Numbered from the stretch's first letter, positions 1 through 6,242 are shown. The stretch: DNA of 9,562 nucleotides from JAIMBK01 sp040755975 (GCA_040755975.1 JBFLZY010000096.1:1-9562); one strand, 5' to 3'. Numbers and translations: made by a program. The notes: generated by a model from the letters alone, not told the origin.

Positions 1-223
1 TGGTGGCAAGGAGTTTCATTAATTCAGTAATAAGTTGAGCTTGATAACCATAACGGCCCTTATCTTTAACGAGCGACGGATCAATCAAAAAAGCCAGGTC
101 TACGTCGCTTAAAAGACCCGCTTTCCCAGTTGCCTGCGAACCGAAAAGATACGCAACAATAATTTCCGGGCGGGATTTACAGAATTGATCGATTTTTCGG
201 ATCTGCTCATTCGTTATCTTCAC
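1..223 (-). CDS. mntA: MNT-domain nucleotidyltransferase, MntA-type antitoxin (partial, 3' end outside window)
   Basis: A GTG-started frame of 74 visible codons runs off the left edge. Residues 24-43 read as a minimal nucleotidyltransferase core: after a hydrophobic strand (IIVAYLF) comes G28-S29, ten residues, then D40-V-D42. This is exactly the GSx10DxD motif that binds NTP and Mg2+ in MntA proteins. In characterised pairs MntA AMPylates the HEPN-domain RNase HepT and so neutralises it; that role is inferred here. The start is GTG at 223-221 because GAGGT sits 2-3 nt before it and no in-frame ATG exists nearby; the ATG a few codons in is out of frame. A HEPN partner would be expected beyond the left edge or upstream. 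None is seen upstream, where the next gene is the unrelated anti-sigma factor. Orphan nucleotidyltransferases of this fold also exist, so the antitoxin role is less sure than the fold. The DNA is visibly less GC-rich than the block to its right. Confidence 0.8.
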   Translation of the reverse strand, partial: MKITNEQIRKIDQFCKSRPEIIVAYLFGSQATGKAGLLSDVDLAFLIDPSLVKDKGRYGYQAQLITELMKLLAT

Positions 224-250
224 GGACCTCAACCCTACTATTCCCTTCTG

Positions 251-278
251 ACCGGTTAGAGGGCAACCACTCAACGGT
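251..278. repeat. Imperfect inverted repeat in the leader of the MNT gene
   Basis: ACCGGTTAGAGGG and CCACTCAACGGT flank a 3-nt centre and pair imperfectly (ACC/GGT and GTT/AAC arms, then wobbles and mismatches). It lies between the putative promoter and the GTG start. It could be an operator for an autoregulated toxin-antitoxin operon or a weak mRNA hairpin; the pairing is too poor to decide. Confidence 0.25.
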
Positions 279-320
279 GATCAGATTTTCAACTTTTTTA
301 AATTCCGGATCTTTTAGCCT

Positions 321-349
321 AGTATAACATTTTCTTTACAATAAAAAAA
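321..349 (-). promoter_or_regulatory. Putative extended -10 promoter for the MNT gene
   Basis: Reading minus, TATACT (326-321) is preceded by TGT, giving an extended -10 (TGnTATACT). The -35 window 17 bp upstream is only a T-run (TTTTTT, about 349-344), so the call rests on the extended -10. Transcription would start near 314, leaving a leader of about 90 nt. The T-rich part overlaps the end of the terminator of the preceding operon. Confidence 0.4.
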
Positions 350-409
350 GCGGGCAAAAATAATAAACCGGCGGCAATTTACAGCAATCCAGGAAATTAC
401 CGCCGGTTT
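344..409 (-). terminator. Rho-independent terminator of the sigma/anti-sigma operon
   Basis: Reading minus, AAACCGGCGG (409-400) pairs with CCGCCGGTTT (374-365), a 10-bp perfect stem. It extends with a one-base mismatch into AATT/AATT around a loop near 380-393. T-rich sequence follows (ATTATTTTT, then a run of seven T at 349-343). The stem begins 43 nt after the stop codon of the anti-sigma gene. The only convergent use would be weak, because the plus side lacks a T-run. Confidence 0.85.
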
Positions 410-452
410 GTTCACACATTATCCTTCGCTGCTCCATCCTTCACTGCTCCGA

Positions 453-1739
453 TTACTGCTCCAGCCAGACGATCAGGATCACCTGCTCCCGGGCTTCCCG
501 GTCCATGGTTTCCAGTTCTTCTTTCACCTTTTGAATGTCTGCGTCAAGCTTTTTCGCCTGCGTGCCGGAGGCCGCTTTCCTTTCCTCGATCAACTTCTGG
601 TAATAATCGAGCTTCTCCGCAAAGGCATTGGAAATATCGCGGATGTCCCTGGACTGGTGAAAAACCCGGCCCAGGCCGGCTACGTAGGCCGTAAACTGCT
701 CATCCTGCGCCTTCGGCACCGGCAGCCTGTAGATCTTGATCTTCTCGTCATTATTCACCGGCTGACAGGCAATTCCTCTTGCCCGGGCGCCGGCCGCCAA
801 CCGGCCCGCCGCTTCATCCAGGTCGTCCACCCGGACCTTAATTAGCACGCTCTCGACGGCCCGGGGCTGGTTGAGGAAAACTTTCGGCTCCCCACCGGCA
901 CCGGCGGTCACCTGCCCCTGCGCCTGCGGGCCGCCGCCGGCGCCAACCTCTCCGGCAGGCTTTTCCGGCTGCCGGCCGGGGGTTCCCGGCGAATTGCCGG
1001 CTGCCAGCAGGCGCCCCTGTTCACCTTCCCCGGGGCGGGAAACCGGTTCCGATACCGGCTGCTTTCCCTGATCGCCGTTTTGCGGGGAAACTGTCGTCCC
1101 CGCATCGCCGGGCTCAACTTGCCCCTGGCTGCCTTGCGCGTCCTGATGACCGCCCTGGTCAATCGTCACGCCTGTACCGGCGCCCGCGTCCGGCGAGGGG
1201 ACCTGCCCGACAACCACAGGCGCGTTAAAGAGCCCGGGCCACCCGAAATACCTGGCGGCCAGGGTTACCGAACCGCCGAACAGCAGAACCAGCGTCGCCG
1301 CCACGGCCGCGCCCTTTTTCCAGCCGGCCCGCAAAGCCTGCCGCCAGCCGGCAAACCAGAACCCGCCCCCGGCCGCCGCCGGGCCGAAACCCCCGCTTCC
1401 CGGCGCAAACAACTTGCGCCCGGCCGGCGGAACAACCTTCCCGGCAGCCGCCGCCACGGCCGGCCTCCCTGTTCCTTCCGCGGCCCGCCCGGCCTCGCCG
1501 GCGGCCGGCTCCAGGCCCGGCTTTCGCAGGCGCTCCGTCACCCGGGCGGCAAAGCCATCCGGCGGCGCCACCGGAACGCGCAGGTTCCGCAGGGCGGCGG
1601 TGATTTCCCGCAGCCTTGCCAGTTCGGCGGCGCACGAACGGCACGCCGCCAGGTGCGCGCGCAAAGCGCCGGCTTCTTCACCTGTCAATTCCCCGTCAAG
1701 CCAGGGGGAGAAAAGTTGTCTCGCCTGCTGGCAGTTCAT
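453..1739 (-). CDS. Membrane anti-sigma factor: zinc-finger (ZAS) N-terminus, one TM, extracytoplasmic DUF4349-like domain
   Basis: The 428-residue product probably holds the adjacent ECF sigma factor inactive at the membrane. Residues 1-50 form a zf-HC2/ZAS anti-sigma domain with C3 and H29-x3-C33-x2-C36 as likely zinc ligands. A basic and Gly/Ala-rich linker follows, then one hydrophobic segment at about 143-161 flanked by KK (141-142) and RYFGW. Residues about 180-285 are a low-complexity Gly/Gln/Pro/Glu linker that should lie outside the membrane. Residues 290-428 form an alpha/beta domain (VESVLIKVRVDDLDEAAGRL) followed by a charged helical stretch (376-420) and a closing strand (QVILIVWLEQ), a layout like DUF4349 lipoprotein domains. 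The ATG at 1739 follows AAGGTGAAGGCAG, a good ribosome site, and lies 15 nt after the sigma stop, so the two are co-transcribed. The release signal and any site-1 protease site cannot be read from sequence. The ZAS role is firm, the DUF4349 assignment less so. Confidence 0.88.
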   Translation of the reverse strand: MNCQQARQLFSPWLDGELTGEEAGALRAHLAACRSCAAELARLREITAALRNLRVPVAPPDGFAARVTERLRKPGLEPAAGEAGRAAEGTGRPAVAAAAGKVVPPAGRKLFAPGSGGFGPAAAGGGFWFAGWRQALRAGWKKGAAVAATLVLLFGGSVTLAARYFGWPGLFNAPVVVGQVPSPDAGAGTGVTIDQGGHQDAQGSQGQVEPGDAGTTVSPQNGDQGKQPVSEPVSRPGEGEQGRLLAAGNSPGTPGRQPEKPAGEVGAGGGPQAQGQVTAGAGGEPKVFLNQPRAVESVLIKVRVDDLDEAAGRLAAGARARGIACQPVNNDEKIKIYRLPVPKAQDEQFTAYVAGLGRVFHQSRDIRDISNAFAEKLDYYQKLIEERKAASGTQAKKLDADIQKVKEELETMDREAREQVILIVWLEQ

Positions 1740-1754
1740 CTGCCTTCACCTTCT

Positions 1755-2411
1755 TTAGGTCCGGCCCTTGCGGATCCTCCCGCCCGCCTCTTCCTTTCCC
1801 TTATCCTCTGCTCCGGGCCCGGCTTTCGCTTCCCCAACGAACAGCGCCACTTTTTGCCGCAAGAGCTGCCGCGCCCGGCTCAGCCGGGACTTCACCGTGC
1901 CCAGCGAACAGTTCAAAATGGCCGCCATTTCCTCGTAGGTATAACCCTCGATATCCCTTAACACCAGCGCCGCTTTGTGCTCGGAAGACAACTCGTCCAG
2001 GGCCAGGCGGACGCAATCGGAAAATTCCCGTTCCTCGATAAACTGCTCCGGGTTGCCGCGCGTGGCCGGGGGCTCCCGGTAAACCTCCCCTTCCGGGGTC
2101 TGCACCGGTTCGTCCAGGGAAACCACGGGGACAAGATTTTGCCTGCGCTTTATGTTCAACCACAGGTTGACGGTTATCCTGTGCAGCCAGGTGCCAAAAT
2201 CCGCTTCGTTGCGAAAACCCTTAATCGCCAGGTAGGCCCTGATAAAAACCTCCTGCGCCAGATCCTGGGCATCGGCGTGATTCCCGGCCAACTGGTAGCT
2301 CAGCGAATAAACCCGCTGCTGATAAAGGTTAACCAGTTGTTCAAAGGCAGCCAGGTCGTCGTTCTGGGATTTTCGGATCAGCACTTCAACGGCATCCACG
2401 TAGGAAGACAC
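1755..2411 (-). CDS. RNA polymerase ECF sigma factor (RpoE/SigW type)
   Basis: The 218-residue product directs RNA polymerase to ECF promoters. The sigma2 region spans about 22-90: DAQDLAQEVFIRAYLAIKGF is the -10-recognition helix, and DFGTWLHRITVNLWLN follows. A variable linker (95-125) leads to sigma4 at about 133-190, with the helix-turn-helix GYTYEEMAAILNCSLGTVKSRLSRAR that reads the -35. Length is slightly above the usual 160-200 because of a basic Gly/Lys tail (195-218) without a recognisable domain. Two GTG starts compete. The one at 2411 overlaps its own AGGAG, while GTG at 2399 (codon 5) lies 11 nt after it and may be the real start; neither choice touches a domain. The gene is first in an operon with the anti-sigma gene. 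An ECF-consensus promoter 56 bp upstream indicates positive autoregulation. The exact ECF group was not determined. Confidence 0.93.
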   Translation of the reverse strand: MSSYVDAVEVLIRKSQNDDLAAFEQLVNLYQQRVYSLSYQLAGNHADAQDLAQEVFIRAYLAIKGFRNEADFGTWLHRITVNLWLNIKRRQNLVPVVSLDEPVQTPEGEVYREPPATRGNPEQFIEEREFSDCVRLALDELSSEHKAALVLRDIEGYTYEEMAAILNCSLGTVKSRLSRARQLLRQKVALFVGEAKAGPGAEDKGKEEAGGRIRKGRT

Positions 2412-2466
2412 TCCTGCCGGCGCCGGAAACCTCCACTTGCCCGATCCTACTCTGCCGCTTACTTAA

Positions 2467-2495
2467 TTAGACACAAAATCGCCGGGGAAAGTTCC
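2467..2495 (-). promoter_or_regulatory. ECF-type promoter of the sigma/anti-sigma operon (autoregulatory)
   Basis: Reading minus, GGAACTT (2495-2489) is followed after 16 bp by GTCTAA (2472-2467). These match the classical sigma-E-type consensus (GGAACTT -35, TCTAA/TCTGA -10) at the normal spacing. Start of transcription would be about 2460, giving a leader of about 50 nt. A promoter of this type directly before an ECF sigma gene is the usual sign that the factor activates its own operon. Confidence 0.75.
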
Positions 2496-2548
2496 ACCTG
2501 CGGAGGAGAATATTCCGGCAAAATCGATTTGGGAAAAATCTCACCTCC

Positions 2549-2577
2549 ATTTTAGCAGGGAAAAGCTTAACTAACAA
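2549..2577 (-). promoter_or_regulatory. Putative housekeeping (sigma-A) promoter upstream of the ECF sigma gene
   Basis: Reading minus, TTGTTA (2577-2572) stands 17 bp before TAAAAT (2554-2549): four of six and five of six matches to TTGACA/TATAAT. Start would be about 2542, with a leader of about 130 nt that runs through the ECF promoter. It would supply basal sigma factor. Confidence 0.4.
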
Positions 2578-2598
2578 GCTGATCATTTATTTTCCATT

Positions 2599-2632
2599 TT
2601 CTCGAAACGGATTTGTTCTCGAAACGGATTTG
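2599..2632. repeat. Perfect 17-bp tandem repeat (two copies)
   Basis: TTCTCGAAACGGATTTG occurs at 2599-2615 and again, without a mismatch or gap, at 2616-2632. It lies 22 bp upstream of the -35 of the putative housekeeping promoter for the sigma operon. It could be a duplicated regulator-binding site or a slippage product. The core TTCTCGAA is partly palindromic. Confidence 0.85.
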
Positions 2633-2786
2633 CCAGTTTCCTCCATAAACTTTTCGGCAAGGAAATTTTTTCATTATGAAGAGATTGGGAAAAACAGCCG
2701 AATTAAATACCATGGGAATTTTCTTTTTTTCTGCCTTCCAGATATGGAATAAAAGGAGCTACTCTCCACGAAGCGGAATAAATAAA

Positions 2787-2865
2787 GGCACTAAGGCACA
2801 GAGGCACAAAGAGAAATGTACAGGGAATATTAACTTTGTGCCTTTGTGCCTGGGAAATTTGTGCC
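2787..2865. repeat. Inverted repeat built from 8-bp units (GGCACnnA / nTTTGTGCC)
   Basis: Three GGCAC units start at 2787, 2795 and 2803, an exact 8-bp period. They face GTGCC units at 2838, 2846 and 2861. The arms 2794-2811 (AGGCACAGAGGCACAAAG) and 2834-2851 (CTTTGTGCCTTTGTGCCT) pair at 17 of 18 positions across a 22-nt loop. Similar GGCACAAAG / CTTTGTGCC intergenic elements occur in many unrelated genomes (recollection, not a search). It ends about 38 bp before the start of the plus-strand propeller gene, so it may form a hairpin in a leader or be a small mobile repeat. Confidence 0.8.
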
Positions 2866-2902
2866 TGATCTTTAATTAAAATATAAATAAGAGGTGTCTT
2901 TC

Positions 2903-4225
2903 ATGCGGCTGACAATCTTTTCGCGGCGGCAAATTCCGCCAACCCCGGCTTGTGCCCTTTTTTGGTTTTTGGTCTTTTGCACTTTTTTCGCCGCCTTCCT
3001 TTCGGTTTGCTGTCCCGGCGCCCGGCCGGCGCAGGCCGCCGCCGGGCTGGAGACTTACTCCCCGGCGAAGGAGGCGGGACAGCCAGCGCAAATCATCTGG
3101 AAGCTGACGGGGCTGGGGCGCCTGGCGGCGGATCTGCTGGTGGGTCCGAACGGACGCCTGCATCTGACGGCGGGTAACAAGCTGGTCGCCGTGGACGGCA
3201 ACGGCAAACAGGTCTGGGAAGCGCCCGGCCCCGCCGGAGGCCAGCCGGGCCAACCCGTTTTCGCGGGAAACGGCTCCATCTTTTTGCCCGGCCGGGCAGT
3301 TATCCAGGAAATCAAGCTCAACGGGGCCGCCGGGTGGAGTTTTGCCGTTTACGCGGACGGCCGGGGCTCCGGGGGCGCCAAAGCCCCCCTGCTGGCCGGG
3401 GGACCGGGGTATCTGCTCTACCTGCCCTTGCCCACGGGTCTCTACGCCGTCGATGTCCGGGGCCATTACCGCTGGTCTTTGCTGCAGTGGGACACCGGCG
3501 ACCTGTACGCCACCAGGCCCGCGCAAGACCGGGAGATCCTGGCCTGCACCGGCAACTCCCGGACCGTTTTCGTGGTTTACGGGAAGCGGGGCGACGGCTA
3601 CCGGCTGGCGGCGGTGGACGAAAAAGGAAATATCCTGTGGCGCTACTGGCTGGGAGATCTCAAACAGTGCCACCTGGTCATGGGCAAGGACGAACGGCTC
3701 ATTGTCGTGGCCAACCCGGCGAAGGTAGACCGCTTTAACAAGGGGAAGATTTACGCTTTCCGGGGCGCCACCGGCGGCGATGGGGACCTGGACGGAAGCG
3801 GAAGCCGTAACAGGAACGGGGGGGAGAATGCGGACTGGAACGAGCACGGCCGGCCGCTATGGACCTTTTCCCTGCCTTACGACGACCTCAGCGCCCCGGC
3901 CCCGGCCGCCGACGGAACACTTTATTTTTGCGCCGCCAAAAAGGTATTTGCCCTCGCCACGGACAACGGGCTCCTCAAGTGGGAATTACCGCTTTTAAAC
4001 GTCGTTTCCCCGCCCGCGGTCGACGGCGCCGGCGGGCGGATTTACGCCGGCAGCAGCGACGGACGCCTCTTTGCCGTCAGTCCGGCCGGCCGGATGATCT
4101 GGGAGCGGGAACTGGACGGAGCCATTGACCGGGCCCCCCTCAGCGGTCCCGACGGTTACCTGTACGTGGCCACAAACAAAGGCACGCTGTATAAGATAAA
4201 AGACAACAGCAGAACAGAAGAGTAA
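2903..4225 (+). CDS. Exported PQQ-type beta-propeller repeat protein
   Basis: A 440-residue product, numbered from ATG 2903, which follows GAGGTG by 6 nt. The GTG at 2894 lies inside that ribosome site and is less likely. The N-terminus is a signal peptide: basic RR at 8-9, a hydrophobic core at about 17-36, and a probable cleavage near PAQA-AAG (43-49). At least seven strand units of PQQ/WD-like type follow: GNKLVAVDGNGKQVW (91-105), TGLYAVDVRGHYRW (178-191), YRLAAVDEKGNILW (233-246), GKIYAF (281-286) with GRPLWTF (316-322), KKVFALATDNGLLKW (346-360), GRLFAVSPAGRMIW (387-400) and KGTLYKI (426-432). Such propellers act as extracytoplasmic binding or assembly platforms; no PQQ-dehydrogenase catalytic domain is seen. 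A Gly/Asp/Asn-rich insert (291-316) with DxDxDG-like DGDLDG sits in one blade. It is likely co-transcribed with the SLH gene 117 bp downstream. The substrate is unknown. Confidence 0.85.
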   Translation: MRLTIFSRRQIPPTPACALFWFLVFCTFFAAFLSVCCPGARPAQAAAGLETYSPAKEAGQPAQIIWKLTGLGRLAADLLVGPNGRLHLTAGNKLVAVDGNGKQVWEAPGPAGGQPGQPVFAGNGSIFLPGRAVIQEIKLNGAAGWSFAVYADGRGSGGAKAPLLAGGPGYLLYLPLPTGLYAVDVRGHYRWSLLQWDTGDLYATRPAQDREILACTGNSRTVFVVYGKRGDGYRLAAVDEKGNILWRYWLGDLKQCHLVMGKDERLIVVANPAKVDRFNKGKIYAFRGATGGDGDLDGSGSRNRNGGENADWNEHGRPLWTFSLPYDDLSAPAPAADGTLYFCAAKKVFALATDNGLLKWELPLLNVVSPPAVDGAGGRIYAGSSDGRLFAVSPAGRMIWERELDGAIDRAPLSGPDGYLYVATNKGTLYKIKDNSRTEE

Positions 4226-4239
4226 CCCGGGAAGCCGGC

Positions 4240-4298
4240 GTTTGCCATTTAGGCGTGGACCGTTCGACCTTAATCCGGGTGGCCGGCAAACAGTTTTT
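4240..4298 (+). terminator. Possible hairpin/attenuator between propeller and SLH genes
   Basis: GTTTGCC (4240-4246) pairs with GGCAAAC (4285-4291), and AGTTTTT follows at once. The GCCGGC blocks beside each arm offer alternative pairing. The loop is long (38 nt), so it may be a weak terminator that lets some transcripts reach the SLH gene, or no terminator at all. Confidence 0.3.
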
Positions 4299-4342
4299 AG
4301 CAAAAAGGGGAAGTGCAAGTTAAAAAATAGGGGGAAATTCCT

Positions 4343-5752
4343 TTGTTTAACCGGGGGTTTTTATTCTTTTTCACCCTTTTTTTACTCCTTTTCATACCGC
4401 TGAACCTTACTCTTTCCCTTCCCCAGGCTTTTTCCGCCCCGGCTTATCACCAACCCGGGGACCAGTCCTTCGGCGACCTGGAAAACCACTGGGCCAAAAG
4501 CGCCGTTTACCGGCTGGCCGCGCTGGACATTTTCGCCGGCTATCCGGACGGCACCTTCCGGCCCGAGCGGCCGGTAACCCAACTGGAAGCCGTAGCGCTG
4601 ATCATGCGCACCGGGGGCTTTGGTGAGATCAGGCCCACCCGCAGCACCGGCGCCGCGCGCGGGGCGGCGCCGGAAGGCCCGAAAATTCCAGCCGTTCCCT
4701 GGGGAGAAAACCACCTGCGCCTGGCCGTGGAAAAGGAGTTTCTCCCGCCGCCAATGCTCTCTTCCTTCACGCCCGACGCGGCCATCACCCGGGCCGAAAT
4801 GGCCGCCTTTTTGGGCCGCGCCCTGCAGCTCCCGGTGGAAGAGGCGGCCGCGGGCGCAAACGGTTTCCTTTTTACCGATCTGGAACAGGCGCCCCCTTAC
4901 TGCGTCCCCTACATCCGCGCCGTCGCCCGGGGCGGCTTCATGTCCGGCTACCCGGACGGCAGCTTTCGGCCGAACCAGACTTTGCGCCGGAGCGAAATAG
5001 CCGTCATCCTTTCCCATTTGCTGGATGAAGATTGGGTAAAAGTATCCCCCGGCCGACGGCTCACCGGCTGGATCTCGGGAATTCAGCAGACCCGCGGCCG
5101 GCAGGAGATCGCGTTGACCACCCTGGAAGGGGAGCAGAAAATCAGGCCCGCTCCCAGGCTGAAATGCTTCCTTCAGGGAGAAACGACCGAACTTTTCCGG
5201 GCGGTGAACCACCGCGTGGAGCTCATTCTGGACAAAAGGAAACAGGCGCGCTACGTCAACATTCTGGAGCGCCGGAAAATGCGGCTGCCCTCGGAAAAAA
5301 TCACCGGCACGGTCAAATCCGTACTTTTGGGCGAAGACAGCTACCTGCAGCTGAGCGATCTGAACTGCGCGGACAGAACTCTTCCGCTGGCCTGGGACGC
5401 CGTGGTGGAAGGAAAAAGCGCCCGCCAGGGCTTTTTGTCCCTGCGGCCGGAGACTTTCGTGGAAGCGGCCCTGGCCGGCGGGGAAGTGAGCAAAGTCACC
5501 GTCCTGGACGTGAAAAAGATCTCCGGAACCGTGGAGAGCTTAACGGGGAAGACTTTGCGCCTGGCCGGCGCCGGCGACAAAACGAAGTGGCCGGAGTGGT
5601 TCCACTACTGGGACCGGGCCAGAATCGTGGACAAAGACGGTAAAAAAGCCGGGGGAATTCAAGCAGGCGACCGCGTGCAGATCACCTACCTGGACCCCTT
5701 CCCGGACGAAATCGAGGACGAGCGGGTGCTGGAAATCATGGTGCAGCAGTGA
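4343..5752 (+). CDS. S-layer homology (SLH) domain surface protein
   Basis: A 469-residue exported protein. The start is TTG 4343, 8 nt after AGGGGG (4329-4334); no in-frame ATG precedes the domains, and the TTG start yields a clean signal peptide (hydrophobic 6-26, probable cleavage near AFSA-PA, about 32). Three SLH modules follow. The first (43-89) has FGDLENHWAKSAVYRLA and YPDGTFRPERPVTQLEAV. The second (about 124-163) is degenerate (FTPDAAITRAEMAAFL). The third (177-227) has FTDL and YPDGSFRPNQTLRRSEIAVIL. Such triplets bind pyruvylated secondary wall polymer and anchor proteins to the Gram-positive envelope. Residues 238-469 are strand-rich and recur around a GxI/V motif (LTGWISGIQQT at 240-250, ITGTVKSVLLG at 320-330, ISGTVESLTGK at 393-403). 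This suggests repeated small beta domains of unknown function, with no catalytic motif. It is probably in one transcript with the propeller gene. Confidence 0.9.
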   Translation: MFNRGFLFFFTLFLLLFIPLNLTLSLPQAFSAPAYHQPGDQSFGDLENHWAKSAVYRLAALDIFAGYPDGTFRPERPVTQLEAVALIMRTGGFGEIRPTRSTGAARGAAPEGPKIPAVPWGENHLRLAVEKEFLPPPMLSSFTPDAAITRAEMAAFLGRALQLPVEEAAAGANGFLFTDLEQAPPYCVPYIRAVARGGFMSGYPDGSFRPNQTLRRSEIAVILSHLLDEDWVKVSPGRRLTGWISGIQQTRGRQEIALTTLEGEQKIRPAPRLKCFLQGETTELFRAVNHRVELILDKRKQARYVNILERRKMRLPSEKITGTVKSVLLGEDSYLQLSDLNCADRTLPLAWDAVVEGKSARQGFLSLRPETFVEAALAGGEVSKVTVLDVKKISGTVESLTGKTLRLAGAGDKTKWPEWFHYWDRARIVDKDGKKAGGIQAGDRVQITYLDPFPDEIEDERVLEIMVQQ

Positions 5753-5965
5753 AGGGGCGGCGAAGGTCAGGCTGGCTGTCTGGTGCGGTGAATCTTTTTT
5801 AACGGGACCTGCTTTGGAAGAGGTGGCAAAAGGCCCTCAAGGAAGGAAAGGTAAAAATTTTATTGCCGTTGATGAAAGTTTAGCATGATCCCAGGCAAAA
5901 TTCAACGCTGCGCAAAAAGGCATCGGAATGCTCACCCCATCTTTCTTCGCCGGACAGGCAGAAAA

Positions 5966-5995
5966 GGAACTTTTTTTCCCTTCCTCCGTGTCTAA
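5966..5995 (+). promoter_or_regulatory. Second ECF-type promoter (same regulon as the sigma operon)
   Basis: GGAACTT (5966-5972), 17 bp, then GTCTAA (5990-5995). The 14 bases GTGTCTAATTAAGT around the -10 are identical to those of the promoter before the ECF sigma gene (GGAACTT there too, spacer 16). Transcription would start about 6002, just before the AAGGAGG site at 6006-6012. Confidence 0.65.
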
Positions 5996-6020
5996 TTAAG
6001 TGTTGAAGGAGGGGATGAAA

Positions 6021-6080
6021 ATGAAACTGGCCGAGGTGCTTCTGGAGCGCAATAGTTTAAAAGACCAAATCACCGGGTAA
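6021..6080 (+). pseudogene. 19-codon reading frame, probable stump of a DIP1984/septicolysin-like gene
   Basis: ATG 6021 stands 8 nt after AAGGAGG, and the frame ends at TAA 6078-6080, giving MKLAEVLLERNSLKDQITG. The start of this peptide resembles the N-terminus of DIP1984-family proteins (MKLAEAL..RADLQ..I), which are normally about 150 residues. No continuation of the family is visible in any plus frame downstream, so a deletion is more likely than a simple frameshift. An alternative start at ATG 6015 lies inside the ribosome site. A strong promoter and ribosome site with so short a product could also mean a real small peptide. The family assignment is from memory of the N-terminus only. 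Confidence 0.4.
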
Positions 6081-6173
6081 AGTGTAGAACCACATGCCGG
6101 CAGCGAGTTCTTTCGGCGAGGGCGGGAGAGCGGGAAAATTCAATACCGCGGCTAATCTAATCGATGCCGCGGC

Positions 6174-6242
6174 TTGATCCTTTGCAATATGTTCTCGTTC
6201 ACGCACAAGTTGAAAACCGAGAATTTGGAGCGCCTTAATTAC
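6174..6242 (-). pseudogene. Possible hicA toxin remnant
   Basis: Reading minus from 6242, 23 codons encode VIKALQILGFQLVREREHI followed by AKDQ. This resembles the first helix and second strand of HicA mRNA interferases (ALxxLGFxxVRExEHI, where the His is the catalytic one). The frame has no initiator: a stop lies three codons upstream (6251-6249) and no ATG fits. After AKDQ the sequence no longer looks like HicA, although the frame stays open to about 6052. No HicB partner is seen. It could be a chance resemblance over some 19 residues. Confidence 0.3.

Larger units (their letters stand above)
2412..2902. other. Divergent intergenic spacer between the sigma operon and the envelope genes
   Basis: The 490-bp stretch contains the two minus promoters, the 17-bp tandem repeat and the 8-bp-periodic inverted repeat listed separately. 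I see no convincing protein gene. The clearest plus-strand promoter candidate is TTGTGC (2859-2864) 17 bp before TATAAA (2882-2887), but it would start transcription at the ribosome site of the next gene, so it is doubtful. The DNA is distinctly AT-richer than both flanking coding blocks. Confidence 0.6.

Noticed and set aside
1080..1961. Long plus-strand open frame (about 293 codons) opposite the anti-sigma and sigma genes
   Set aside because: It is Arg/Pro-rich without motifs and opposes two genes with firm domain evidence.
2567..2674. 35-codon minus-strand frame reading ...GGNWQIRFENKSVSRKWKI..., vaguely like a RelE/ParE toxin scrap
   Set aside because: The ribosome site is weak, the 17-bp repeat supplies a third of it, and it overlaps a likely promoter; similarity is too short to support.
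2676..2879. 67-codon plus-strand frame over the inverted repeat
   Set aside because: Its second half is a translation of the GGCAC/GTGCC repeat itself, it has no good ribosome site and it runs into the propeller leader.
2876..3847. Long minus-strand open frame (about 323 codons) opposite the propeller gene
   Set aside because: The plus frame has a signal peptide, ribosome site and clear propeller repeats; the antisense frame is a by-product of GC-rich codon use and has no recognisable domain.
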